Part shown: one piece after another, positions 1-10,940 of the stretch
Layout of the letters: the number at the start of each line of letters is the position of its first letter
Position numbering within the stretch: the first letter of the stretch is position 1
Assembly: GCA_009746045.1 (NCBI GenBank)
Contig: RPFO01000072.1
Location: forward strand, 4,112,770 to 4,176,769
Source of the DNA: Mesostigma viride
Taxonomy: Eukaryota > Streptophyta > Mesostigmatophyceae > Mesostigmatales > Mesostigmataceae
DNA: 64,000 bases
Direction of reading: 5' to 3'
Program-made: the position numbers and the translations under genes
The notes under the pieces: model-generated
What the model saw: the letters and a program-made list of their open reading frames with translations, nothing else
What the model was told of the DNA's origin: nothing
Databases searched by the model: none

Positions 1-172
1 GCATCTCGTGACCGGACGACGTCGACTGTCCCCAACAGCGGCTTGCCCGTCGATCATCTAATTAATGAGACAACTAATCGATATCCTGGACGCGCGCACG
101 GTGTTCCAACGTGGACTAACGGTGTTCCAACAAGGCCGACTAAAGCCACGAGCCACGAGGCACTTAATTAAT

Positions 173-240
173 CACTTAATTAATTAGACTCGTGCTTCCG
201 TTGGGGAGTCACGGAGGCACATAGTCACGAGGCACAAAGT
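173..240 (-). repeat. SINE-like (R family) 3'-end fragment
   Basis: A TTAA-rich tail is followed by the R-family 3'-terminal hairpin (192-212, one stem mismatch). The same unit recurs at 10948, 18565, 50181, 51547, 51617 and 52516. Only the 3' end is present here; orientation is taken from the tail position. Confidence 0.6.
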
Positions 241-294
241 CACAAGGCACATAGCCATGGCCGGCTGACGGCGCCTGCAGCTAGTAGCTTAGCT

Positions 295-648
295 CGCATG
301 CACCAACCAGGTAGACACATCACGTGCCCCCCCCCCCAGGACTGCGACCAGCTCAGCCTGGCCGGCACCTCCCGTCCGTCCTCACGTGGCCGGGCCCGCA
401 GGCCCCGCCGGCAATGCTAGACGCCGCAAGGCCCGCACTTTCAAAGAACAGCCAGTAGTAGAGGACATGGGGGGGGGCTAGGCCTCTCCGTGATTTGGAA
501 CCAGATGATGGACAACTGACAAGGCCAAGTGGGCCGAGGTCATAGAGGACAACGAACCCCCAGGACCAGCCGTTGGATCCACTAATAACTGAATAACCCT
601 GTCGGTTCACCGGCGTGGGAATAAAACTCAACTCAACTCAACTCAACG
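295..648 (+). mobile_element. LINE 3' fragment (LINE family 1)
   Basis: This segment is homologous over about 250 bp to the LINE copies at 50747-51591 and 51602-51932. It includes the stretch coding for the C-terminal tail of the reverse-transcriptase ORF (a block resembling GLGLSVIWKKMMDKAKWAQV in the better copies). Frameshifts and a C-run have destroyed the reading frame. It ends in a (CAACT)n tail at 627-648, typical of non-LTR retrotransposons with short tandem 3' repeats. Only the 3' part is present. I could not fix the target-site duplication. Confidence 0.65.
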
Positions 649-649
649 C

Positions 650-1065
650 CGCACATGGGCAGCGATTCTGTGGATGGTGCTAGGGTACTGACAGATACGC
701 ACTAAAACGCAGGATAGAATCCCTGCTGCACATCAGCCGCGTGCAGGTGCGGCGTAAGGCGTGGGATCCAACTGACTGACTGACTGACTGACTGATTGAC
801 TGACGGACGGACTGACATCAGCGGCGTGGGAACCAACCCGTGACTGGTGAAGTTCAAACCTGTCAGTTACGTACTCGCACCACCCAGAAAATTTTTGGAA
901 AACCGCCTGGCCGAATCTCAGGGCTGATCTTTCATGAGCAACGGCCAGTGGACTTGACGACCTGACGTTCGCCACAATCTTACTGCGTGGCGCACAATCA
1001 GAACATCTCTGCCTCGCTGCTGAGTGCTGACTTGTACCGGCGCCGTTGGACTTCGAAGCTGTGAC
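650..1065 (-). repeat. Copy of the 5' flank of the TPR-gene repeat unit
   Basis: The reverse complement closely matches 43340-43700, the region upstream of the intact TPR gene, including the block around 'ggcgaacgtcaggtcgtca' and the adjacent tetranucleotide array. The TPR gene itself is absent here. This makes three partial copies of the unit in the window (here, 19736-20150/20173-22672, and 38366-43700). I see no coding function. Confidence 0.7.
771..816. repeat. (GACT)n microsatellite
   Basis: Repeats of actg/gact with a few substitutions. The homologous repeat unit near 43660-43690 carries the complementary (CAGT)n array at the equivalent place, so the array belongs to the duplicated unit. 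Confidence 0.9.
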
Positions 1066-1440
1066 AATATCCAACTATATTAAAAACCATCGGGCATCCT
1101 GTGGCAGATCTCCGTACTTTTCCGGTCTTTTTCAGGGCCGGGTCCTCGTGGTCGACGCCTGTCCTTAGCGCCGTTTCCCGTTGGGCGCAAGTCGACATAA
1201 TTTGGAGATCGTACAGGCTTCGGTGCGTGGTTGGAGCGAAGACGCCGTATCTCGGGCATCTGACGGAGTGCTTTGGTGCAGTGGGATACGATTGGCGTTC
1301 ACTCGCTGGCATCTTTAATGGCTTTAAAGTCGTCTCGCGACATTTTGACGTTAGCGACTTTCAAGATCCAGTTCGACTGGCGATTAGTTGGTCGAACTTT
1401 CGCGACTAGCCACCTGTCGGCTCACCGAAACTGGGTCGCC

Positions 1441-1915
1441 TACTAGAGTGACGGTCAGCTTGACGGCTTTCGCCTTTTCGTCGTTGCTCTCGCCGTGCTC
1501 GACTTATTAGTAGTGGTCTCGACCCAGTTTCGGTCAGCCAACCTACGACGATCGTCGTAGGTTGGTACATGGCTAGCGGCCATGTTCTGGTCTGAGCACG
1601 GTTGCGAAATCCTAAAACGCGACTTTCGACGACTTAGAAAGGTTGGTCAGTTTCAAACCGAACGTCTATTGGTGCCTCTACTAGAGTGACGGTCAGCTTG
1701 ACGGCTTTCGCCTTTTCGCCGTTGCTCTCGCCGTGCTCGACTTATTAGTAGTGGTCTCGACCCAGTTTCGGTCAGCCAACCTACGACGATCGTCGTAGGT
1801 TGGTATATGGCTAGCAGCCACGTTCTGGTCTGAGCACGGTTGCGAAATCCTAAACCGCGACTTTCGACGACTTAGAAAGGTTGGTCAGTTTCAAACCAAA
1901 CGTCTATTGGTGCAC
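1441..1915. repeat. Two tandem 238-bp units, each with a perfect 28-bp palindrome
   Basis: Unit 1 (1441-1678) and unit 2 (1679-1915) are almost identical. Each contains a perfect 28-bp palindrome (1538-1565 and 1776-1803) whose half-site is ccaacctacgacga. The start of the unit ('tactagagt.acggtc') also resembles 19706-19725, left of the other palindrome in this window. No ORF is supported. The repeat lies about 370 bp upstream of the Helitron coding region and may be Helitron 5' sequence or an unrelated satellite fragment. Confidence 0.85.
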
Positions 1916-2288
1916 CTGCACGGATTGAAGACGGAAAATTTGCGCGTAGTTGGTCGAACTTTTCGCTGTTACGTTTCGCGAAGCTTCTCGTGTCAGGCTA
2001 CCAGGTAACATAAATGATCGACTTTTCCCGGTGCAACTTAGCGATGCATGAGCGCATGAATTCGATGCAATGATGTGAATAATCTGATGCTTAGCTTGAC
2101 GAAATGGCCGATATGGACGAACTGGATTACTGAGATCGATGAAGCTGCGTGTAACGGATGAGGCTAGAGAAAATCATTACGTATGAATTGAGTATGAATT
2201 ACTGGGTTTACCAGGTATCGACGAACTAGTGAATTACTGGGATGAAGTACTTTTAGTTCCATAATGCGTGAAAACGTATGGGTACGCA

Positions 2289-3024
2289 ATGGATGAGGCT
2301 AGAGAAAACCGGAGATTCCGCCTGCAAGAAAGGAGGAATTCGAGACAACGGATCGAAACGGAATTGCTAGCAAGAGTAAGACGGAGACAGAGACAAAGCC
2401 GGGCAGAACAGCTTCGACAGCATCGTCACACTGCGATATTGAACGTGCAAGCAGGTGACAATCTTTTGAATAATCTTCTTTCCTCTACGTATACGTCCTC
2501 GATATTGCTTTCGACGCTCTTTATCACGTGACTTAAGTAGCCTGAACCAAAGTCAGAACCTCTTTATTTATTTTTGTTTCTTCTTGGAATGCAGAGAGGA
2601 AGCGGATCACATTATCGCGCAAGATCGAGAAGCAAAAGGAGCTATTAGGTAACGATACTCTTCTTTCTTCGTTGGGCTGTTCTGATGCGAAAACTATACA
2701 TGGCGAAATTTTCTTCCTATTCGGTTAGGCTGCGGAAGCTATGGCAAAATTTTCTTTGCCGCTACGTTATCATATCTGTTTCTTCTTCTCGGAATGATTC
2801 ATGACTGCTTTTGTTTTCGCAGAGATGTACATGAACGAGATGAAGCGAAATTTTCTTCCTATTCGGTTAGGCTGCGGAAGCTATGGCAAAATTTTCTTCG
2901 CTGCGTTATCATATCTGTTTCTTCTTCTCGGAATGATTCATGACTGCTTTTGTTTTCGCAGAGATGTATATGAACGACATGAAGCGAACCGACGACGTCA
3001 AAGACAAAGAAGAGTATCGAACAG
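2289..3024 (+). CDS. Helitron RepHel N-terminal exons (three small exons)
   Basis: The first in-frame ATG starts an Arg/Gln/Glu-rich segment typical of Helitron Rep N termini. A splice model keeps frame throughout. Exon A 2289-2454 ends in phase 1. Exon B 2597-2648 encodes a stretch around EEADHIIAQDREAKGAI. Exon C 2962-3024 encodes RDVYERHEANRRRQRQRRV. All junctions are GT-AG and the last joins in phase to the main exon at 3193. Basic coiled-coil-like N termini are common in this family, but their role is unclear. The exon choices are mine from phase and consensus only; transcripts would be needed to prove them. Confidence 0.5.
2703..2983 (+). repeat. Tandem duplication of intron 2 with a decoy exon C
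   Basis: An approximately 140-bp unit of intron sequence plus the start of exon C is present twice (2703-2844 and 2845-2983) with few differences. The first copy therefore holds a second acceptor and partial exon (2823-2843) that runs into intron sequence rather than the Arg-rich exon. Confidence 0.8.
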
Positions 3025-3192
3025 GTTAGTAAAAGCAAATTGCTTGGTTAGTAAAAGCTTATCCCTTTCTTGCAAAGAAAAGACGATAACCAATTGATAG
3101 AGAGTCGCCTGCTACATATTTTTTTCTATACGAGTCCACTGACAAACCTGATTGTATTGCGACGTTGGTGATCGTCTTAACGATGATTGCAG

Positions 3193-5505
3193 GCGCGGGA
3201 GGGTACAGGGGGCGGACGAAGAGATCGCCGATGTCATGCGGCAAGTCACGTCATTGGCCATCGCGCAGTGGAGATTGCGGCATGGCCAGATCGCGGTCCT
3301 CTGGCGACCGAATCCATGCACGCACTGCGGCATCCGACTGATGCACGAAGAGCCTGAGAGTCTCTGTTGCGGCCGAGGGAGACACGTGGTCCCCGCCGTC
3401 AGGTTGTCGCAGGACGCCGAGCGCGTCGTGTCGCGATTTTTCCCGAGCCTAGCGTCGGACGACGAGTCGCATGCAGGCGTGCATGGCGTCGCGTGTCCAA
3501 ATTATATCGCGAACAACTTGACCGCGGTGTCCTCGATGGCGCTGCATTGGAGCCATTGGGAACACGCGCGGAGTGCGACACATAATGTCGTGCTATTGGG
3601 TCGGGCGTACCACATCATCAGAGCTGCGTCCGAGCCGACCTCGGGACCGCACCGCTGGATCATGCACGACTCGGACCGAGACTCGGCACGCCAAGACCAA
3701 GCACTGGGCGGCGAAGCCCGCGGTGGCGAGTGGGAGCAGCTCATACGCAGGCACCCGGACGCGCTGCGCGACCTGAGGCGCGACCTGGCGCGTTCGAATC
3801 GCGTCGTGCAGACGTATCGACCAGCGCAAGGGGGCGAGCAGCTACGCGATCGCGTCAGCCAGGCTGTCCCTTTTCGCGTGCACGTCGTCGGAGAGCGCGA
3901 GCGGGTCGACGACGACGAGATCGGCGTCGTTCGACTACTGTACGACGTCACCACGGGGAGCGAGCGGCAAGAAGAGGTCAGGACATTCCTACTACAACAC
4001 GTCGCGGAAGACAGGCCGAGGCGCGTCAGCGTGTTGAGCCCACTGTACGAGCTCGCTCAGTACCCGATCCTCTTTCCGGACGGGTTGGAGGAACAGGCGT
4101 GGAGCCCGGAACGAGGAAGGACGCTGAGTCGATGGGCTCGCGGGGGCATCTTGCGAGCCGGATTTCAGACGCAGATGGGACGGCTGTCGCAGGCCTTCGC
4201 CTGCGAGAACTTTACCAGGGTGGACGATGCCAACATCGATTTCGAGAGACGGAGGACGCACGGTGCAGCTGGCGAGACGTATTTGTCGCATTCGTTCGTC
4301 GGCGGCCCGGCCTGGTATCGCGCGCATCTCGACGACGCGTTGGCCGTCTGCAGCGGTATAGCACCGGCGGCGGATGGCCGCACTTCTTTATCACGCTGAC
4401 CGCGAACCCAAACTGGCCGGAGATCAGGGCAGAACTGCTCGAGGGCATGACGGCCGCGGCAGACCGGTTCGACATCATTGGTGTGCCGAATCTTCAATGC
4501 CCGACTGCGACGAGTCAGGCCGATATTGCGACAGGTCTTCTGCGGGAACCAAGAGCCGGACACGTGGATCGAGGTAATCCAGTTCCAACACGGCGGGCTG
4601 CCGCACGTACACATCGTGTTCTCGCGCTCGAGCCACCCGACGACGACGCCGCTCACATACGCCGAGATCGACCGACTCATAACGGCCGAGGCGCCCGACG
4701 ATCCGGAACTGCGCGAACTGATGCGGCGCTACCAGGTGCACCACCACTCGGACCGATGCCTGGGCCAAACGGGGACGTGCGTGTGGGGGTACCCGATGCC
4801 GCTGGCGCCGCAGACGACGGTGAACGAGAACGGGCGAGTCGTGTACCGTCGTCGACGCCCCGAGTACGCCCTGCTCGTGCATATTGAGCTCGTCATATTG
4901 AGAGCCTGGGGCGGCCACGTCTGCGCCGAGGTGCTCGGGTCGATAGGCGTCTACGAGTACCTGCTCGAGTACCTGCTACCCTCGGGGCGCATCGACGACA
5001 CGGTCCTGATGAGTCTCGGCATCAACCCGAACGACCGCGGGCTCCTGTTCGCGATGAGCCGTCGCATCGGCAGCATGCATGCAGGGGTGCTGGCGGATCC
5101 TTGGAGGGCATACGTTCGCGCTCGTCACGATACAGCCGTCCGTCTTGCGACTGTCGTTCCTGGTCCCGATGGAGCAGGGCGAGGCGAGGCGCGTCGACGA
5201 CGACAAGTACTGGTCGACGCGAGGCGCGATCGAGCACGACGCCGAAGACGAGCACGACCGCGGACACGATGACGGGGACGAGGAGAGGGACGAAGGCACG
5301 GGGGTGAACGCGACGGGGGAATCCCGCGGCCCGACAGACATGGAGCGATGGCTGCACCGCCCAACGGGCGAACCGTACGACGCGCTCGCATGAGGGACTA
5401 CCACGAAACGTACCGGATCGTGAGAAGGCCGATGTCGCTCGCCGACGTGCCAGACGGGTTCACGGAGGCGAGCGCATCAAGTTTCGGTGGCCAGCCGGAG
5501 CGGCT
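3193..5505 (+). pseudogene. Helitron helicase-like N domain and HUH Rep endonuclease, frameshifted
   Basis: The main exon opens after an acceptor at 3191-3192 and reads to 4399. It covers the Helitron_like_N domain (CTHCG..L..E zinc-binding start, a VLSPLYELAQYPILFPDG-type block, then the region leading to the Rep core). The frame changes near 4350 (FFITLTANPNWPEI, Rep motif 1) and again near 4475. The third frame holds the HUH motif in HGGLPHVHIVF (about 4590-4622) and the Y-x3-Y catalytic pair in YLLEY (about 4957-4971). A final piece, CWRILGGHTFALVTIQPSV, begins about 5085 in another frame. HUH Rep nicks and joins DNA during rolling-circle transposition. At least four frame changes make this a relic. 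Confidence 0.85.
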
Positions 5506-6218
5506 GCTTAGGTTTTAGCGGGCAAGTGTTCGAAGCGCGTCATTGGCGAATTACTCGGGAACTTGGGTTTCCCCGCGAAACTCCAACCGCACGTTCAGAT
5601 TTCCAAATCTCAAGTAAAGTTCGGCGCAACTTTCTGAACGGGGGCAGTTGACGAGCAGCATTCCTCCGGACGAATGAATTGCGTTCCATACTTGCGCAAA
5701 ATTTTGAAAGGTAGCTTGCGTGCAGCCCTACTAAATTTTGCGCGGACGTTCAGATTTCCAAATCTCAAGTAAATTTCGGCGGAACTTTCTGAACGGGGGT
5801 AGTTGGCGGGCAGCGTTCCTCCAGACGAATGAAATGCGTTCCATACTAGCGCAAAATTTTGAAAGGTAGCTTGCGTGCAGCCCTACTAAAATTTGCGCGA
5901 AGTGTGGGACTGAAAGTTCGTAACGGAAACTTTTTGGTAGTTGCCGTCACTTCCTCTTGTGCAAACGTGTGGGAGTGAAAATTCGTAACAGAAACTTTTT
6001 GGTAGTTGCCGTCACTTCATTTTGCGCGAGTGTTGGGCTGAAAATTCGTAACGGAAACTTTTTGGTAGTTGCCGTCACTTCCTTTGGTTCGACTGGAAAT
6101 TCGCTGAAATTCGCTGAATTCGTACCGTAGCCTAATTTTTAGTACCTCGAAGTGACGGGGCACCTAAAAATTTGCCCACAAGTACACTTGGCAGCGCGCT
6201 CACTGGGAAAAATTGTAC
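5506..6218. repeat. Non-coding insertion with two tandem arrays between Rep and helicase
   Basis: Coding homology stops near 5505 and resumes near 6219. Between them lie two units of about 158 bp (5592-5750 and 5751-5905) and three units of about 63 bp (5899-6085, core 'gaaactttttggtagttgcc'). The edges carry an imperfect inverted repeat (5488-5507 and 6219-6238, core gccggagcggctg). This could be a nested TIR element or a large repeat-filled intron. I could not find a convincing target-site duplication. Confidence 0.7.
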
Positions 6219-8412
6219 AGCCGCTCCGGCGGGCCACTTGAACGAATTGTAATGGGCTTCAGGAGGTACGTGCGCCGACGCAGAGAACGGCGTGGCGGCG
6301 TCCGCGGCATCGTGAGCCGCATCCTGTCGGTGCGGCCGAGCGAGGTCGAGATGTGGTCGTTGCTCCTGATTCTGCGCCACGGCAACCCGCCCTTCGCCAC
6401 CGGGAGACACCGCGACAGCCGAGGACGATTCGCGAACTGCGCACCGTGAGAGGGCTCGAGTATGCGACTTTTCAGGAGGCGGCGGTCGCGCTGGGTTTCC
6501 TGTCGCTCGACGACGAGATCGAGGTCGCTATCCGCGAAGCGATCGACATGGGCGCGACGCCTCAAAACCTGAGAGTCATGGCGACGATCATGCTCGAGGA
6601 CGGCGCGCTCGGCATCGCGCGCGCCATCGAGGACGAGCAGCTGCTGCACGCACTGACTTCAGATTTCACGCATGCGACAGAGCGTGGTCGACAAGACCGG
6701 CAAGACGAGCTGATCGCGTGGTTCAACATTCGCGTCCGACAGTCCGGCCGCTCCTTCGCCGAGTTCGGCCTGACCGACTGGGACGACCGCGCGCAGCGAT
6801 GGCGAGAGCGACTGCAGTCCGGCCATCATCAGACCATGCCGACGGTCGTCCGCGACTGAGTCAGGCGATGGAGGAAAGGGATCGAACGAATGCGCGGGGA
6901 GTCGCGGGACTTTCTGCGAGATCACGAACGAAGGCTGGCCGACGAACAGCATCGCATCCTCGACGAGATCGTCGACGCGCTGACCGAGCATCGCGACGCC
7001 GACGAGCGCGGTGAGCCGCCTCCGCCGTCGCGGATCTTCTTCATCGAGGGCGGGCCCGGACGAGGCAAGACCTTCCTAATGCGAATGATCATCGCGAGGC
7101 TCATCGTGGACAGCAGACTGCTGCCCCCCGACCGTCTGATGACCGTCGTCGCATCCACGGGCATCGCAGCATCGCAGTATACGCCACTGCCACGACGGCG
7201 CACGCGCGATTCCACATCGCCGTGCATGCGGGCGACGAGCGATTGTCGATGGAGCCGATCCGATGCCAGTTCGAGAGCGCGTCGGGCATGGGCGAGTTCA
7301 TGAGGAGGCTGGACGTCATCCTTTGGGACGAGGCGGCGAGCACAAACGCCAGGGACATGGACGCCGTCTCCGAACGCGCCGCCGATTGCCGCGAGCGAGG
7401 GAGCGAGCGCCACGCATTCGGCGGCGTGCCGATCGTCATCCTGGCCGGCGACTTCCGCCATGCAGACGTACGCCCCCGGTGACGGTGGGCGTGACAGACC
7501 CGTTGCAGCGGGCCCAGACGATGATCCATATCACCTGCCGTGGTGGCGCGACCAGGTCGAAGTGCGCACTCTGATCACGAATCACCGCGCCAACGCGGAT
7601 CGCCGGATCCTGAGTTGGCAGCCTTGATCGACACGATCATTGACGGCACTCACCCGACCGACAACGACGGAAACGTGCTGTTGCCAGCATGGCTGCCGCG
7701 AACAAGCGAGCTCGCCGTCGCAGCGCAATTCGTTTTCCCGGACAACATACTAGACGGCGAGAACGCCCACGCCGCGCAAGTATGCGCGCACCAGTACATC
7801 CCGTCGGTGAACGCGGACGCGACAACGTTCAACGAGAATCTGCAGTCGCGCATCGCGGCGCGAGCGACCCAGACGACGAGGACGTCCATCCACAGGACGG
7901 CGTTGGCCCGACATCAGGTCATCGAAGAGCAGCGCGACCACGTCGTCCGCGACGCGGAGGCGACCATGGCGCACTTCCGCTCGCCGACGATACCAGACAG
8001 CGAGCTGGCGTTACGAGAAGGGGAGGTCTACTCGATCGCAAGGAACCTGCACGGAGCACGTCTGGCGCGCCGTCAGACGGTCATCCTCGACCGCATCGGT
8101 GCTCATGTCGTCGTCGTCAGGCACGTGACTCGACGCAGACGGCGTACAGGGGGAACAGATCACGCTGCCTACCATCACATTCCCCTTCCGCCTGGGCGAA
8201 TCAGCCGGTCGCGGTCGCGCAGGGACGATCTTGATCCATCGGCACCAATTCCCGTTGATGTACTACGGCGGCACGACGATGCACGGCGTGCAGTCGCGAT
8301 CACTCAGCCGGTACGTGGTCGTCGACCTTCGGAGACGGCTGTTTGACCACGGGCAACTCGGCGTAGCCATCAGCCGAGTCCTAGGCAGTCGTGACGGCCT
8401 CCTGCTTAACTC
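6219..8412 (+). pseudogene. Helitron Pif1-type helicase domain, frameshifted
   Basis: The piece after the insertion begins with the pre-helicase block (SVRPSEVEMWSL, then ELRTVRGLEYATFQEAAVAL). SF1B helicase motifs follow: Walker A GGPGRGKTFL (about 7048-7077), motif Ia ASTGIAAS (about 7150), AHARFHIAV (about 7200), Walker B LDVILWDEA (about 7310), motif III ILAGDFRH (about 7437-7460), and a C-terminal HGQLGVAISRV (about 8350-8382). The usual lysine-containing TINKAQGQT block is replaced by MYYGGTTMHGVQ, which should impair ATPase coupling. Several frame changes occur (near 7180, 7480, 7600, 8140). In the intact family this domain unwinds donor DNA after nicking. Confidence 0.85.
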
Positions 8413-8841
8413 GTGGACCCGTCTCAGATCGAGCCCGACGGCCGCGTGCGCACGCAGAACATCGTGTTCCAGGAGCCTCTACTCCCACGCACGCCGGTCG
8501 ACGAGCCCGACGTACCGCCACCCACAATCGCAACAGCCGGCGAGACCGTACCGCCGGCACCAGCTATACGTCAACCGACGCGACGACACCCAACCACGAC
8601 ACGACGCGCCCCGACGAAGAAACGAACTGCGTCATCTGTCTCACCCCCGTCGACGACGATGACGGCAGGGAGGTACTGGCCAGCGTGTGGCAGCTTTATG
8701 TGGCGGGATTGCGATCACTGGAAGAACGTCCACCTCATGTGCCTGCGCCGATGGGCCACGACATGCAGAATAGACGACGTGCATTGCATGCTCTGCCGGC
8801 GCCACATTGGCATGCATCGGCCGTCGACCCATGCGAGATGA
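8413..8841 (+). CDS. Helitron C-terminal extension with RING-H2-like zinc finger
   Basis: After the conserved terminal phrase RTQNIVFQEPLL come about 70 residues rich in Pro/Thr and then cysteine/histidine pairs: CVIC, CDH, HLMC and CMLC. The spacing fits RING-H2 (C-x2-C, C-x-H, H-x2-C, C-x2-C). The CVIC part is read in the overlapping frame around 8630, so one frameshift separates the first pair from the rest. RING domains usually recruit E2 enzymes for ubiquitin transfer; a role in this transposon is inference. It directly follows the helicase, so fusion to the same polyprotein is likely. The zinc ligands survive although the frame is broken. Confidence 0.55.
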   Translation: MDPSQIEPDGRVRTQNIVFQEPLLPRTPVDEPDVPPPTIATAGETVPPAPAIRQPTRRHPTTTRRAPTKKRTASSVSPPSTTMTAGRYWPACGSFMWRDCDHWKNVHLMCLRRWATTCRIDDVHCMLCRRHIGMHRPSTHAR

Positions 8842-8951
8842 TCACGAGCGTAATCGCGTCCTACTACCTCCACCAACACAAACGCATTCAGAAGTGTTCG
8901 TGGCGATGTTGCAGCACGTCGCGAACGCCGCGCACGTGCCCACGTTCCATT

Positions 8952-9032
8952 CATTAATTATCCATTAATTAATTAATTAATTAATTAATTAATTAATTAA
9001 TTAATTAATTAATTAATTAATTAATTAATTAA
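8952..9032. repeat. (TTAA)n microsatellite
   Basis: About 80 bp of nearly pure TTAA repeats directly after the Helitron coding remnant. Short AATT/TTAA tails elsewhere in this window mark 3' ends of retroposons, but here no retroposon body is recognisable on either side. Confidence 0.95.
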
Positions 9033-9278
9033 GGGGACTCGGCGCGGCGAATATTTTCCGCGCCAAAAAAATTCCGCGGTACCCTCCGTACCGTGAAAAG
9101 TGGGTGCACGGTGCGCGCACCCCTTGCGGAAGTGGCCATGGCGACTGCTTTTAGACGAAACGTGACAAATCTGGCTCGCGGAAAGCAGAAAAAATGATCG
9201 ATTGTTGGAGAAAATTAGTTACTGATTATACTTTATGGTGGGATGGTTGCGATCTATAATGTCGCGGGCTTTTTTTCT

Positions 9279-9653
9279 TTACCATCGGCAGGGGGGGTCC
9301 GGCCTGAATTTCTGTCGGGATGAATAAAGTATAATGGATGCCTGCCCGTGTGATTGTCGATTGTTGCCAGTTTTGATGGTCGTAAGGGAAGCTAGTTTAA
9401 TGATGTTTCTAAAGCCGTAAAGATTCCCGCTTGTATCGTTACCTTTCCCGTCATTTTGCGGTAAGATAACATTAGGCCTGCACGATGCGCGCCCGACCTC
9501 TCCTTGAAAGGGTGGCCTTTCTTGTGCGCCTGGGCACGAATAAATGCCCGTTATGGTACGTTCTTGTATTAAACGTCTTAAGCTAGCGTTTTCCTGGTTT
9601 CTTAGCTCGTTGAGCGTAAGCTTTTTGCCTCCTTTCCGGCCAGATGCAGCCAT
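9279..9653 (-). CDS. Hypothetical ORF, possible 5' exon
   Basis: An ORF of 124 codons opens with a lysine-rich, protein-like start (MAASGRKGGKKLTLNEL, then an NQENASLRRLIQE helix). After about 35 residues it becomes irregular in composition, so the real exon may end early at one of the GT dinucleotides. No domain is recognised. Upstream and downstream sequence to about 10900 has a moderate AT content unlike the TE coding regions and could be intron or intergenic host DNA. Confidence 0.25.
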   Translation of the reverse strand: MAASGRKGGKKLTLNELRNQENASLRRLIQERTITGIYSCPGAQERPPFQGEVGRASCRPNVILPQNDGKGNDTSGNLYGFRNIIKLASLTTIKTGNNRQSHGQASIILYSSRQKFRPDPPCRW

Positions 9654-10940
9654 GAAGTTGCGGGTCCTGGCGCTGCATCGCTAGATTCCTGGATGTTTTT
9701 TTGCAAGTTCGTCTGTGACGTGGCTGGCTTGCTGCAGCGCGTGGCCCACAACCTGTCGGGAAGGTGTAATGCTTTTATTTCCATGCTTCTCTGAAATTTC
9801 TTTTGCTTTATAGACAGTTGTGTTCGAGGAAATTCACGCGGTCTTCCTAAGCAGCGGCATCATTTTCCCCAGACACTGACGAGCTGGCACCTGTCTCCTA
9901 AAGAAAGTGGCTCGTGCTTGTTAGAAAGGAGGCAGTGTGCATTTTGCGGGACACAATGCTTTGGTGGCACATGCATCAGGTAGGTTGTTCCAATGGTCTC
10001 TTCACCTTTCCCACTGAGTAAATGATAGCCTTTGTCATGCTAACCAGAGCAGCTAGCCACAGGTTGGCTGGATAAAAAGTCAGCTTATTTTCTCTTTATA
10101 TACTGCGTGTGTGGTCCTCCACATGTCCGGCTTGTTGGGCATTTTGGAAGAGGGTTTTTAATGTGTTGTTGGGTGGAACAACTTGGTTGTTGGCACAAAA
10201 TCACACATTATTAGCCTGAGATAGGCATTGCATATGCTGCTCAGGCGTGTCGTCCTACCGGCCTTGTTGTCAAGGGTAGACTCACAAGGCTGGCTGTGCC
10301 GATGGAGGGGTGGGGCGTATGACGCTCCGGACATCGTCCTCACACTCCGTGATCAAAGTGGGCATGTTTTTGTGTGTCTAGGGTAGCAAAACAGATGTCA
10401 TTTTGGCTCAGCACTAGCTCAATTCTCTTTTAGCGTCTACCCAGGTGGCATCACGGGAAAGTCAATAACTTGAGCTAGGGGTGTCAGATTGAGCTCAAAT
10501 TTTGGCAGTGTGTTTCCCCCTACTCAGTGGAATTTTGTATGTATGGATGACCCAATCTGATGTGTTAATGATTTGATTTATTTTTTTTGGCTAGAAAAAG
10601 TACCCATTTTGCGGGAAAATTAATAACTCAAACAAATGTGACCATTTTGGCCATGTAAATAGCCCAGCTTTTAAAAAAGTGGAGGAACTTTGCAGGTATG
10701 TATGGGCAAGTCATTTAGACAAGTGGTTTGTCTTGGGCAAAATATCCCATAAATAGCGTCTTTTTCTATTTTTAGCTCGCCACCGGTGCGTGGTTGGGGG
10801 TAGTACCCCCAACAAGTGGTGGTATGAATGTCCAAACATCATATTTATGGTACCCAATCATTTCTAGATTTTTCCCATGTGCATTGGAACTGATACTCAC
10901 TTAAGTCTGTTTTTCAGGCTTTTGGACGTGCGAGTCCCCT
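9654..10940. other. Unassigned AT-moderate region
   Basis: I find no ORF with recognisable composition, no terminal repeats and no tandem array here. The stretch 10430-10900 resembles in style, though not in alignable sequence, the interiors of the TTAA-flanked elements further right. It may be intron or intergenic host sequence. Confidence 0.5.

Larger units (their letters stand above)
2289..8841 (+). mobile_element. Decayed autonomous Helitron (Rep/helicase) element
   Basis: Coding remnants occur in canonical Helitron order on one strand: basic N-terminal exons, Helitron helicase-like N domain, HUH-type Rep with LPHVHIVF and YLLEY, then a Pif1-type helicase with Walker A GGPGRGKTFL, Walker B ILWDEA, GDFRH and the terminal HGQLGVAISRV. 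A zinc-finger tail follows. Many frameshifts separate the pieces, so the element is not autonomous now. The 5' TC and 3' hairpin-CTRR ends could not be fixed. Two GC hairpins near 9036-9118 are possible 3' structures. Outer limits given are those of coding sequence. Confidence 0.85.

Noticed and set aside
9036-9118. Helitron 3' terminus at the GC hairpins
   Set aside because: Hairpins are present but no CTRR end with the right spacing, and no matching 5' TC end was found.
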